Positions 19,831 to 27,407 of a DNA stretch of 64,000 nucleotides are shown piece after piece. A program made the translations under genes and the position numbers. How positions within the stretch are numbered: position 1 is the first letter of the stretch; each line of letters begins with the position of its first letter. This DNA comes from JAVKFY01 sp040223615 (GTDB taxonomy: Bacteria > Pseudomonadota > Alphaproteobacteria > GCA-2731375), in NCBI GenBank assembly GCA_040223615.1, contig JAVKFY010000008.1, forward strand, positions 1 through 64,000, written 5' to 3'. Below the pieces are notes generated by a model, which saw nothing but the letters and a program-made list of their open reading frames with translations, ran no database searches and was not told the origin of the DNA.

Positions 19831-20741
19831 GGCCATTGTTGACCCTGCTGTTGGCGCTGCTGGCGAGCTTGGCTGTCGGCACCGTGCAGGCCGCGCCGCT
19901 GCGCGTCTGCCTGGAGGAGAGCAGTCCGCCCTATTCCTTCAAGTTCGGCGAACGTGCCGGCGGGTTCGACCTGGCGCTGGCCGAGGCCGTGGCCGACAGG
20001 CTGCATCGGCCGCTGGAGATCCAATGGTTCGAGACCGAGCAGGATGAGGACGAGATCCTGCCGTGGCAACTGAACGCGTTGCTGTCGGACGGTCGCTGCG
20101 ATCTGCTGGCGGGTTTCGCGCTGATCGCCAGCGGGCTCGGGCAACCGAACTCGAAACATTCAAAGCTGCCGGACTTCCATGGCATCACCAAAGCGGACCG
20201 CAAACGACGGGTTGCGTTGCATGCGCTGGTCGCGACCGCGCCCTATCTGCGCACCGAGCTGGCCATCGTCGTGCCGCCGGGCGGCGACGCCAACATCATG
20301 TCGCTGGGTGACTTGAAAGGGCGGCGCATCGGCGGCGAGGTCACCACGCTGGCGGCGACCCTGCTGTATGCCTATCAGCGCGGCACCTTGGTCGAGGATG
20401 TCGTGACCGTGGCGCCGGACAGAGACCTGTTGCGCCGGCTGGCGAAGCACGAGTTCGATGCCGCACTGATCGAACTGCACAAGGCGGAGCGGCACAACAA
20501 GCGGTTCCCCGACGCCAAGGTGTCGATTACCGGCTACCGCCACGCGATCGGTTTCAACTTGGGCTACGCGGCCCTGGAGGCGAACGGCGGGTTGGTATCG
20601 GATGTGAACGCGGCGCTGACGACGTTGCGGGACGACGGCACGCTGGAACGAATTGCCGCCGCGCAGGGGCTCACCTACGTCGCGCCCAAGCCGCCCGACA
20701 TCCTGTTCCGCCTGACGCCACAGATGCTGATCGAAGGCTGA
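19827..20741 (+). CDS. MoxJ/XoxJ-like quinoprotein-associated periplasmic binding protein
   Basis: 304 residues from ATG 19827, overlapping the cytochrome stop by four bases. The signal peptide (LLTLLLALLASLAVGTVQA) is followed by a type II solute-binding fold (APLRVCLEESSPPYSF, GGFDLALAEAVADRL, DLKGRRIGGEVTTLAA). Proteins of this type encoded just after a PQQ dehydrogenase and cytochrome c are MoxJ/XoxJ homologues, thought to help activate or assemble the dehydrogenase rather than to feed an ABC importer; no permease is encoded with it. The dehydrogenase-cytochrome-J order is the classic xoxFGJ arrangement. Confidence 0.82.
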   Translation: MRPLLTLLLALLASLAVGTVQAAPLRVCLEESSPPYSFKFGERAGGFDLALAEAVADRLHRPLEIQWFETEQDEDEILPWQLNALLSDGRCDLLAGFALIASGLGQPNSKHSKLPDFHGITKADRKRRVALHALVATAPYLRTELAIVVPPGGDANIMSLGDLKGRRIGGEVTTLAATLLYAYQRGTLVEDVVTVAPDRDLLRRLAKHEFDAALIELHKAERHNKRFPDAKVSITGYRHAIGFNLGYAALEANGGLVSDVNAALTTLRDDGTLERIAAAQGLTYVAPKPPDILFRLTPQMLIEG

Positions 20742-20839
20742 GCCAACCCGCCACCCGAACGGACCTGCGGGTTCTATATCCGGGTTTCGGTACCGGAGGC
20801 GGCACTTTCGCGCGCCGGCCGCTCTACTCTAACGGCCAA

Positions 20840-20873
20840 GCAAAACCCCTCGACGCCAGAGGGCGCCGAGGGG
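20840..20873 (-). terminator. Hairpin terminator downstream of pqqA
   Basis: CCCCTCGACGCC (20846-20857) pairs with GGCGCCGAGGGG (20862-20873) around an AGAG loop, with one A/C mismatch. Read on the minus strand, the stem is followed by TTTTGC, so it suits termination of the transcript carrying pqqA. It could also stop the plus-strand dehydrogenase operon ending at 20741. Confidence 0.6.
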
Positions 20874-20978
20874 CTGCATGTATCCGTCTCGGACAACCGA
20901 CCTATCGGTTGCCCAGTCGTGTGCGCCCTCGCCGTCGCCGTTCGGCGGCAAGCGAACCGCGATGGCTAGCCCAGGCGG

Positions 20979-21056
20979 CTAGCGCTCCGCACAGGCGTAG
21001 CAGTTGATCTCCATGCCAACGGAAACCTCGATAACCTCAAGTCTTGTCCAACGCAT
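20979..21056 (-). CDS. pqqA: PqqA, precursor peptide of pyrroloquinoline quinone
   Basis: A 25-codon gene on the minus strand, ATG at 21054-21056 and TAG at 20979-20981, with a GGGAGAAA ribosome site. The peptide begins MRWT and contains EVSVGMEINCYAC near its end, so Glu16 and Tyr20 stand in the E-x3-Y spacing whose side chains PqqE cross-links to make PQQ. The Trp at position 3 and the VGMEIN context match alphaproteobacterial PqqA peptides. It sits 237 bp from the end of the quinoprotein operon (opposite strand) and 86 bp downstream of the FG-GAP/RTX gene on the same strand. No pqqBCDE genes are in the window, so it is an orphan or extra copy. Confidence 0.9.
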   Translation of the reverse strand: MRWTRLEVIEVSVGMEINCYACAER

Positions 21057-21062
21057 GTTCGT

Positions 21063-21078
21063 TTCTCCCAAGGGTTAC
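21063..21078 (-). promoter_or_regulatory. pqqA leader: ribosome site and a GTAACCCTTG motif shared with the FG-GAP/RTX gene
   Basis: Twelve bases before the pqqA start lies GTAACCCTTG (21069-21078, minus strand), running into the ribosome site GGGAGAAA. The same ten bases lie 11 bases before the start of the FG-GAP/RTX gene (23383-23392). Same position and strand in two neighbouring genes suggests a shared leader element, though chance is possible. Confidence 0.35.
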
Positions 21079-21142
21079 GGCCGCGACGCCAACTTACCAC
21101 CAGCCCCGCGAAACACAACGGGACCGTTACGGAAAGTCGGCG

Positions 21143-23371
21143 CTAGCCGAAGATGAAGTCATCGGCGGTGAGCTGGTCGGCGGTGATGTTGGTCAGCGTC
21201 ACCCGCAGCGTCGGGCTATCGCCGTCAGACGCGAGCTGAATCTGCGCGCCGTCGTCGCTGTCGACGATCGCCAGGTCATCGATTGAGGTGGTGCCGACGA
21301 ACGACATCAGGTCCTCACCGTCGGAAAAGTCGGTGATGATGTCGCTGCCTTGCATGGCGGCGAACTGGAATACGTCGGCGCCGTCGCCGCCGGTATTCTG
21401 ATCGTCGCCGACGCCGCCGGTCAGGGTGTCGTTGCCGGCCCCGCCGAACAGGCTGTCGAGGCCGGAAATGCCGAGCACCAGGTCGTTGCCATCGTTGCCG
21501 TTGACGATGTCGTTGCCGCCCTGGCCGCGGACCGTATCGTCGCCGTCGCCGCCGTTCACGGTGTCGGCGCCGGAATTGCCGTTGACCACGTCCATGCCGG
21601 TGCCGCCGTCGACGCTGTCATCGCCGCCGCCACCGAACAGCAGGTCGTCATCGACGCCGCCGTCGACCATGTCGGTGCCGACCTGGCCGCGCAACGTGTC
21701 GTTGCCGGCCTCGCCCATCAGCATGTCGTCGTCGGTATTGCCCTTCATGTCGTCGGCGCCGTCGCCGCCCATCAGGGTGTCGTTGCCGGATTGGCCGAAG
21801 GCGCTGTCGGCCCCGGCGCCGCCGCCGACCGAGTCGTTGCCGGAGCCGGCGGCCAGCAGGTCGTCGCCGACATTCCCGAGCACCGTGTCATTGCCGCCGT
21901 TGGAGAAGATGGTGTCGTTGCCGGCGCCACCGTCGATCGAGTCGTCCCCGCCCGCGCCGGTCAGCGTATCGTCGCCAGCGGTCGGCGTGGCGGAAAAAGC
22001 GCCGTAGATCAGGTAGCTCGCGCCCGCGTTGGCACCGCCGTCGTCGTCGAACGGCGCGCCGAGCAGCACGTCGGCCAGACCGTCATTGTTGACGTCACCG
22101 GCACCCGATGCCGACAGGCCGAGCCCGTCGTCGCCGGCCTCGGCGGTGAACTCGACGCCGGCGCTGTCGGCCAGGCTGCCAAGGTCGATGTTTGTCAGGC
22201 TGGCGCCGCCGAACACGATGTAGGCCTTGTTGCCGAGGCTGCCGATGACGATGTCGTTGAAGCCGTCGCCGTTGAAGTCGCCCTGTACGCCGCCGGCGTA
22301 GGCGCCGATGCGGTCGTTGTCCGCCGCCCCGTCGATCCGGATGCCGGCGGTGCCGAGGCTGGAGAGGTCGATATTGGCCGGCGTCGCGGAGCCGAAGATG
22401 ACGTAGACGGCGCCGCGCATGGTGCCGGCGCCGTTGTAGTAGCCGGCGCCGACCAGGATGTCGTCGATCCCGTCGCCGTTCACATCGGAGATGATGTCGA
22501 CGTTGAAGTTATCCAGGTCATCGGCATTGGCCGGCGTGATGGTGAAGGCCGAACCCGGGGTCGGCAGGTCGCTGACGGTGAAGTTCGGCCCGTTGTTGGC
22601 CGCGCCGAAGATGACGTAGACCTTCTCGCCGGAACTGTTGACGACGATGTCGTCGATGCCGTCGTTGTTGACGTCGCCGCCGCCGCCGACCACCTGGCCG
22701 AAGCGGTCGCCGGCGGTCTCGCCGTCGATCAGGATGCCGCCGCCATTCTGGTAGCCAAGGTCGATGGTGTTGGCCAGGCCGTCGCCGTTGCCCGACAGGA
22801 TGTAGACCCCGCCGGTATTGGCGTTGAGGCCGTACGCGCCGACGAGGATGTCGTTGATGCCGTCATTGTTGAAGTCGCCGGCGCTGGCGATCGCGTCGGC
22901 AAAGGCGTTGTCGGCGGGCCCGTCGATCAGCGTGCCGCCATCGCCCAGCGTCGCCAACATGACCTCGCCGGTCAGGGTGGCGCTGCCGAAGACGATGTAG
23001 GTCTCGCCCTCGTTATTGGTGCCGCCACCGATGGTGCCGAGTGCCAGGTCGGCGATACCGTCGCCATTGACGTCGCCGAGGCCGACCGCGAGCACGCCGG
23101 CATAGTCGTTGGCGGCGATGCCGGTGACCATGAAGCCGCCGGTGCCGATGCCGGAGAGATCGGTCGAGAAGCCATCCGCCGTACCGAACAGCACGTAGGC
23201 GGTGCCGGTCATGGTGTTGGTGGCGTCAGCAACCAGCAGCAGATCGGCAATGCCGTCACCGTTCAGGTCGCCGGCCGGACCGGCCACGCTGTAGCCAAGG
23301 TTGTCACCGGCCGCAAGGCCAGCGAACTTGATCCCGGCCGTGCCGAGGTTCGCCAGATCGATCGTGGTCAT
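21143..23371 (-). CDS. FG-GAP beta-propeller/RTX calcium-binding protein, type I secreted
   Basis: 742 residues from ATG 23371 (GAGGA ribosome site). The first ~460 residues are about seven FG-GAP (integrin-alpha-like) repeats, each with a calcium loop such as DLNGDGIADLLLV, DVNGDGIADLALG or DFNGDGFNDIVIG. About 200 residues of RTX nonapeptides follow (GGAGNDTI, GGDGADDM, GGDGDDTV). The C-terminus (VFQFAAMQGSDIITDF ... DDFIFG) is a typical uncleaved type I secretion signal. There is no N-terminal signal peptide. It should be secreted and fold outside with calcium; lanthanides bind similar loops. No T1SS genes are nearby. pqqA follows on the same strand. Confidence 0.9.
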   Translation of the reverse strand: MTTIDLANLGTAGIKFAGLAAGDNLGYSVAGPAGDLNGDGIADLLLVADATNTMTGTAYVLFGTADGFSTDLSGIGTGGFMVTGIAANDYAGVLAVGLGDVNGDGIADLALGTIGGGTNNEGETYIVFGSATLTGEVMLATLGDGGTLIDGPADNAFADAIASAGDFNNDGINDILVGAYGLNANTGGVYILSGNGDGLANTIDLGYQNGGGILIDGETAGDRFGQVVGGGGDVNNDGIDDIVVNSSGEKVYVIFGAANNGPNFTVSDLPTPGSAFTITPANADDLDNFNVDIISDVNGDGIDDILVGAGYYNGAGTMRGAVYVIFGSATPANIDLSSLGTAGIRIDGAADNDRIGAYAGGVQGDFNGDGFNDIVIGSLGNKAYIVFGGASLTNIDLGSLADSAGVEFTAEAGDDGLGLSASGAGDVNNDGLADVLLGAPFDDDGGANAGASYLIYGAFSATPTAGDDTLTGAGGDDSIDGGAGNDTIFSNGGNDTVLGNVGDDLLAAGSGNDSVGGGAGADSAFGQSGNDTLMGGDGADDMKGNTDDDMLMGEAGNDTLRGQVGTDMVDGGVDDDLLFGGGGDDSVDGGTGMDVVNGNSGADTVNGGDGDDTVRGQGGNDIVNGNDGNDLVLGISGLDSLFGGAGNDTLTGGVGDDQNTGGDGADVFQFAAMQGSDIITDFSDGEDLMSFVGTTSIDDLAIVDSDDGAQIQLASDGDSPTLRVTLTNITADQLTADDFIFG
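21400..21985 (-). repeat. RTX nonapeptide repeat array
   Basis: About twenty GGxGxDxxx-type nonapeptides, encoded as an array of 27-bp periods, make up the calcium-binding beta-roll of the FG-GAP/RTX protein. On the plus strand the array reads as repeated gtcgttgccg-type blocks. Confidence 0.85.
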
Positions 23372-23449
23372 GCACCAATCCTCAAGGGTTACTGCGACCC
23401 ACCATAGCAAGGGAATGTGGCAGTCATGTCATCAATTCGCGTTGTGCGA

Positions 23450-24052
23450 TCAGGTGCCGGCGCTCTTCTGCGCCTGCCAGTTCTTCCTGACCTCTCTCGG
23501 CGGCGCATCCTCGGCCCAGGTGACGACCACCGACAGCAGCATGTCGATGCGCTTGCCGTCGCTCGACAGCGGCGCCACCAGCGCTTCGCCGATCAGCCAT
23601 TGCGAGGAAACGTAACGCGTCCGGCCGATGGCGCGCATCGGCGCGTGCCGCTCCACTGCCGCCTCCATCACACCGCGGTTGCGGGCCGCGAACCGGGGCG
23701 CCAGTGCGTCCTCGATTACCTTGCCGGTGTGCTCGCCGTAGAGCGCCGCCACGGTGGTGCCGACCAGCCGGAAGCGCCACGTGTAGCCGGGCGGCGCGGC
23801 ACATTCGACGCGGTCGAACAGCAGCACGTGGCGTAGCAGGGCAGGGATCTCCAGCGGATCGATGTCGGCGCGGGTCGGGAACACCGCGCCGCCGCGCTTG
23901 CGGCTCCAGTAGGTCAGCGCCTCGGCGAGGGCCGGATGCAGGAACCGCAAGGACGGGTCGAACAGCGTGCCGTCGTCGACTTCATAGGCGCCGTCGGGTC
24001 GCGGCACCGCGTCGAGGCGAAAGCGGATGCCTTCGGGCAGGTCGGCCGTCAT
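23450..24052 (-). CDS. PAS-domain protein (PAS_5-like)
   Basis: 200 residues with no signal peptide. The order FDPSLRFLHPALAEALTYW, then PTRADIDPLEIPALLRHVLLFDRVE, YTWRFRLVGTTVAALYGEHTGKVIED, and RYVSSQWLIGEALVAPLSSDGKRIDMLLSVV is that of the single-domain PAS_5 family, common in Alphaproteobacteria. It has no attached output domain, so it may sense or bind a small ligand for another protein. It lies 12 bp after the following small gene on the same strand. Confidence 0.75.
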   Translation of the reverse strand: MTADLPEGIRFRLDAVPRPDGAYEVDDGTLFDPSLRFLHPALAEALTYWSRKRGGAVFPTRADIDPLEIPALLRHVLLFDRVECAAPPGYTWRFRLVGTTVAALYGEHTGKVIEDALAPRFAARNRGVMEAAVERHAPMRAIGRTRYVSSQWLIGEALVAPLSSDGKRIDMLLSVVVTWAEDAPPREVRKNWQAQKSAGT

Positions 24053-24064
24053 GTCAGGCGCGCG

Positions 24065-24304
24065 TCAAAAGGCGTTGTCGACGAGCCAGGTCCGCAGGCG
24101 GTCGAGCGGCAGGCGCTGCACCGTCTCGCCGGTCCAGCGCACCTGGGCGTCGACCTGGCCTAGCATGACGCCGCGCGCCGCATAGTCTTTCGCTAGCCGC
24201 GGCAGCAGACTGTCGAGTTCCTCCAGCGCCTCGGTATAGGTCCTGGCGATGATCCAAGGCTCGTTCCAGTCGTCCAGTTCGACCACCAGCAGTCGGCGAG
24301 ACAT
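24065..24304 (-). CDS. Small conserved-looking cytoplasmic protein of unknown function
   Basis: 79 residues from ATG 24304 (MSRRLLVVELDDWNEPWI); the open frame continues to 24370 with less protein-like sequence. It is soluble and Leu/Arg-rich, with a helical YTEALEELDSLLPRLAKDYAARG segment. I do not recognise a family. It is probably co-transcribed with the PAS-like gene 12 bp downstream. Confidence 0.55.
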   Translation of the reverse strand: MSRRLLVVELDDWNEPWIIARTYTEALEELDSLLPRLAKDYAARGVMLGQVDAQVRWTGETVQRLPLDRLRTWLVDNAF

Positions 24305-24420
24305 CGGCTGCTTCCATCGTAGTTTGCGGCCGACAAGTGCACTGTGTTGGCTCGCCCGGCCGCTCATCATTTAGACTAGCGCGATACGAGCCAAAAACCA
24401 GCAACTGAAAGGGTGACGCG

Positions 24421-25200
24421 ATGGATCTGGGGATCGGGGGACGCAAGGCGATCGTGTGCGCATCGAGCAGGGGGCTGGGGCGCGGCTGCGCCATGGCGCT
24501 GGCCCGGGCCGGGGTCGACGTGGTGATCAATGGCCGTGACCAGGCGGCGTTGGACGAGACCGCCGCGGCAATTCGCGCCGAGGCCGGCGTGAAGGTCGAG
24601 ATCGTCGTTGCCGACGTCTCCACGCCGGAGGGACAGGCGGCGCTGCTCGCGGCCTGCCCGGAGCCCGACATCCTGGTCAACAACAATGGCGGCCCGCCGT
24701 TCCGCGATTTCCGTCAGGTCGACCGCGCGGCGATGCTGGAGGGCGTCACGCAGAACATGGTCACGCCGATCGAGCTGATCCAGAAGGTCATCGATCCGAT
24801 GGTGGCGCGCAATTTCGGCAGGATCGTCAACATCACCTCGGTGTCGGTGAAGCGCCCGGTGCCGGGCCTGGACCTGTCCAGCGGCGCGCGCGCCGGCCTG
24901 ACGGCGTTCCTGGCCGGCGTGGCCCGCTCGGTCGCGCAGCACAATGTCACCATCAACAACATCCTGCCGGGATACATCGAGACCAACCGGCTGCGCGGCG
25001 TGATCACCGCCAACGCCACCGCCCAGGGCATCGGCGAGAACGCGGTGACCTCGGCGCTGACCGACGAGGTGCCGGCGCGCCGCTTCGGCAACCCGGAAGA
25101 GTTCGGCGAGTGCGCCGCCTTCCTGTGCAGCCAGCACGCCGGCTACATCACCGCCCAGAACCTGCTGCTCGACGGCGGCCTCTACATGGCGGCGTTCTGA
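24421..25200 (+). CDS. SDR-family protein with non-canonical active site
   Basis: 259 residues with a Rossmann fold. The nucleotide loop reads CASSRGLGRG in place of TGxxxGIG, followed by NNNGGPP (NNAG equivalent) and NITSVSV (catalytic Ser region). Where YxxxK is expected the sequence is DLSSGARAGL (24871-24900), so Tyr is replaced by Ser and Lys by Arg. The C-terminal PGYIETNRLRG and LLLDGGLYMAAF fit the beta-ketoacyl-ACP reductase-like branch known to lack standard catalytic residues. It may be a non-classical reductase or a binding protein. The neighbours are minus-strand genes, so it is transcribed alone. Confidence 0.85.
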   Translation: MDLGIGGRKAIVCASSRGLGRGCAMALARAGVDVVINGRDQAALDETAAAIRAEAGVKVEIVVADVSTPEGQAALLAACPEPDILVNNNGGPPFRDFRQVDRAAMLEGVTQNMVTPIELIQKVIDPMVARNFGRIVNITSVSVKRPVPGLDLSSGARAGLTAFLAGVARSVAQHNVTINNILPGYIETNRLRGVITANATAQGIGENAVTSALTDEVPARRFGNPEEFGECAAFLCSQHAGYITAQNLLLDGGLYMAAF

Positions 25201-25209
25201 GGCAGGGGG

Positions 25210-26583
25210 CTAGATCTCGCCTTCCTTGCGCAGCATCGCCAGGCTCTCGCGGAACGCATCGAGGGTCTGGTCGACCTCGGCTGCCCCGTGCGTGTTGGAC
25301 AGCAGGCCGCCGGGCCAGGCGCCGAGGTCGACGCCGTTGACCAGCATCGCCAGGCGGAACTTGCGCACCAGCTCCGGCGGCTTCGCCTTCAGCGTCTCGT
25401 ACGGCACGGCGGCGGCATCGAAGCGGGCGGGGTCGTCCACCGGTGCTGCCGGGTTCATGTGGAAGTGGAAGCCGGAGAAGGTGCCGTAGCTCGCCCACGG
25501 CACGCCTTCGTCCTTCAGCACCTTGTTGAATCCATCGCGCAGGCTCGCCGCTGTCTCGTTCGCGGTCTGGCAGGCGTCGGTGCTGGCGATGATGTCGAGC
25601 GCGGTGACGCCGGCGGCGGCGGAGACCGGATTGGCGTTGAAGGTACCGGGGTGCTGGATCTTTTCCTGCTTGGTCTTGGCCGCGATGCCGAAATCCAGCC
25701 GGTCGAGGATCTCGGCGCGCCCGGCGACGGCGCCGCCCGGCAGCCCGCCGGCCAGGATCTTCGCCATCGTGGTCATGTCCGGCGTGATGCCGTATTCGGC
25801 CTGGGCGCCGCCGGGCGAGACCCGGAAGCCGGTGATCACCTCGTCGAACACCAAGATCACGCCGTTCTCACTGCAGGCCTCGCGCGCGGCGGCGAGATAT
25901 TCGGGCCCGATCGGCACCTGGCCGAAGCTGCCGCCGGTCGGCTCAACGAACATCAACGCCACGTCCGGCTCGGCCAGCGCTTTCCGCAAACCCGCTTCGT
26001 CGCCGGGCTCGACCAGGATCACCGCGTCGGCGACACCGTCCAGCACGCCGGCCGTCGCGGTGCCGTCGAAATGCGAGGCGTAGCCGGTGGTCATGTGGTC
26101 GTGCCAGCCGTGGAAGTGGGTCTTGATGCGCACGATGCGGTGCTTGCCGGTGAAGGCGCGCGCCAGCCGCACCGCCATGTGCGTGGCCTCGGTGCCCGAC
26201 GACGTGAACCGGACCTTCTCGGCCGACGGGATCATCGCGCAGACCCGGTCGGCCCAGTCGACCTCGCGCACGTGATTGGCGCCGAAATGCGTGCCCTGGG
26301 CCATTGCCTCGGCGACCGCCGCCATCACCTTGGGATGGTTGTGGCCGAGCAGCAGCGCGCCGTGGCCGCCGAAGAAGTCGACATACTCGTTGCCGTCGAC
26401 GTCCCACTTGCGCGGCCCCTTGGCGTGGTCGACGTAGGTGCCGTAGGGCGTCAGGTAGCGGCCGTCGTGGACGATGCCGCTGGGCAGGTGTTCCGCCGCG
26501 CGGGCCGCCAGCGCGGCCGACTTCGGAGTCTTGGCGCGGTAGGCGGCGACGATCTGGGAATTCGAGGCGATGGTATCCGGCAT
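25210..26583 (-). CDS. Class III PLP aminotransferase (glutamate-1-semialdehyde aminomutase-like)
   Basis: 457 residues from ATG 26583 (ggagatag upstream). Landmarks are WDVDGNEYVDFFGGHGALLLGHNHP, the PLP phosphate loop SSGTEATHMA (129-138), HGWHDH, FDEVITGFR (Asp247) and the Schiff-base lysine Lys275 in MAKILAGGLPGG. The sequence resembles glutamate-1-semialdehyde aminomutase-like 'aspartate aminotransferase family' proteins. An isolated copy beside a SDR suggests amino-acid or amine catabolism rather than tetrapyrrole synthesis. It is followed by no gene on its strand and preceded, 15 bp upstream, by a SDR gene in the same direction, so the two form an operon. Confidence 0.88.
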   Translation of the reverse strand: MPDTIASNSQIVAAYRAKTPKSAALAARAAEHLPSGIVHDGRYLTPYGTYVDHAKGPRKWDVDGNEYVDFFGGHGALLLGHNHPKVMAAVAEAMAQGTHFGANHVREVDWADRVCAMIPSAEKVRFTSSGTEATHMAVRLARAFTGKHRIVRIKTHFHGWHDHMTTGYASHFDGTATAGVLDGVADAVILVEPGDEAGLRKALAEPDVALMFVEPTGGSFGQVPIGPEYLAAAREACSENGVILVFDEVITGFRVSPGGAQAEYGITPDMTTMAKILAGGLPGGAVAGRAEILDRLDFGIAAKTKQEKIQHPGTFNANPVSAAAGVTALDIIASTDACQTANETAASLRDGFNKVLKDEGVPWASYGTFSGFHFHMNPAAPVDDPARFDAAAVPYETLKAKPPELVRKFRLAMLVNGVDLGAWPGGLLSNTHGAAEVDQTLDAFRESLAMLRKEGEI

Positions 26584-26598
26584 CAACTATCTCCTATC

Positions 26599-27315
26599 TC
26601 AGACCGCATTGTAGCCGCCATCGACCAGCAGGTCCGCACCGGTCATGTTCGACGACGCATCGCTGGCCAGGAACAGCGCCGCCTGGGCGATCTCTTCCGG
26701 CTCGCCGACCCGGCCCGACAGATGTTTCGGCCCGAGTTCGGCCTTGGCAGCTTCCATCGACCCGAAGCGCCAGCTTATCCGATCCGTCGCGATCGCGCCG
26801 GGCGATAGTGTGTTCACCCGGATGCCGTCGCCGGCGTGGTCGATGGCCATGCACTTGGCGAGCTGGATCAGCCCGCCCTTGGTGGTGCAGTAGGCGGCGC
26901 GGCCGGCCGAGCCGACCGAGCCGAGCTGCGAGGCGATCAGAATCACCGAACCGCCGTGTGCCTTCATCAGGGGAATCGCGTGCTTGGCGATCAGGTAGGC
27001 GCCGGTCAGGTTCACATCGATCACCTGCCGCCAGGTCTCGCTCGGCAGGTCCGGCACGGCGGCGGCCTGATCGTATGTTGCGGCGCCGTAGACCAGCACG
27101 TCGAGCCGCGCGCCGACCTTGCTCATCAGCGCTTCGATACCGGCCTCGTCGGTGACGTCGACCGGCTCCAGTCCGTCGCCCGGCTTCAGGTCGGCACCGA
27201 CGACCCGCGCGCCAGCACCGGTCAGCGCCGCCGCGATGGCCTTGCCGATACCCTGCGCGGCGCCGATCACCAGTGCGGTGCGGCCGGCCAGCGCGGTCTC
27301 GCTATAGGTGCCCAT
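26599..27315 (-). CDS. Short-chain dehydrogenase/reductase (classical)
   Basis: 238 residues from ATG 27315 (GGGAGGCGACC upstream). It has GAAQGIGKAI (NAD(P) loop), VYGAATYDQ, LIASQLGS (catalytic Ser) and AAYCTTKGG (YxxxK intact), then LSPGAIATDR and LLVDGGYNAV. It is an active-looking classical SDR, likely NAD-preferring because the second strand reads VVGADLK. It lies 15 bp upstream of the aminotransferase, so an oxidation-transamination pair acting on one substrate is plausible. Confidence 0.88.
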   Translation of the reverse strand: MGTYSETALAGRTALVIGAAQGIGKAIAAALTGAGARVVGADLKPGDGLEPVDVTDEAGIEALMSKVGARLDVLVYGAATYDQAAAVPDLPSETWRQVIDVNLTGAYLIAKHAIPLMKAHGGSVILIASQLGSVGSAGRAAYCTTKGGLIQLAKCMAIDHAGDGIRVNTLSPGAIATDRISWRFGSMEAAKAELGPKHLSGRVGEPEEIAQAALFLASDASSNMTGADLLVDGGYNAV

Positions 27316-27407
27316 GGTCGCCTCCCTTGCTGCCCGCAACGGTAGCGCAGGCGCCATCGGCCCGCTAAGACAAAGCGAGCGAGACAGGCGACAAGCGGGA
27401 GGACGGC

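Noticed and set aside
17638..19836. A 732-codon minus-strand frame opposite the PQQ dehydrogenase
   Set aside because: Antisense shadow of an unmistakable quinoprotein gene.
21400..21985. Regular short repeats that could be taken for a CRISPR array
   Set aside because: The 27-bp period is in frame and encodes RTX nonapeptides; there are no unique spacers or cas genes.
21350..23407. A 685-codon Val/Ala-rich plus-strand frame opposite the FG-GAP/RTX gene
   Set aside because: Its repetitive composition is the reverse complement of RTX and FG-GAP repeats; no ribosome site or domain.
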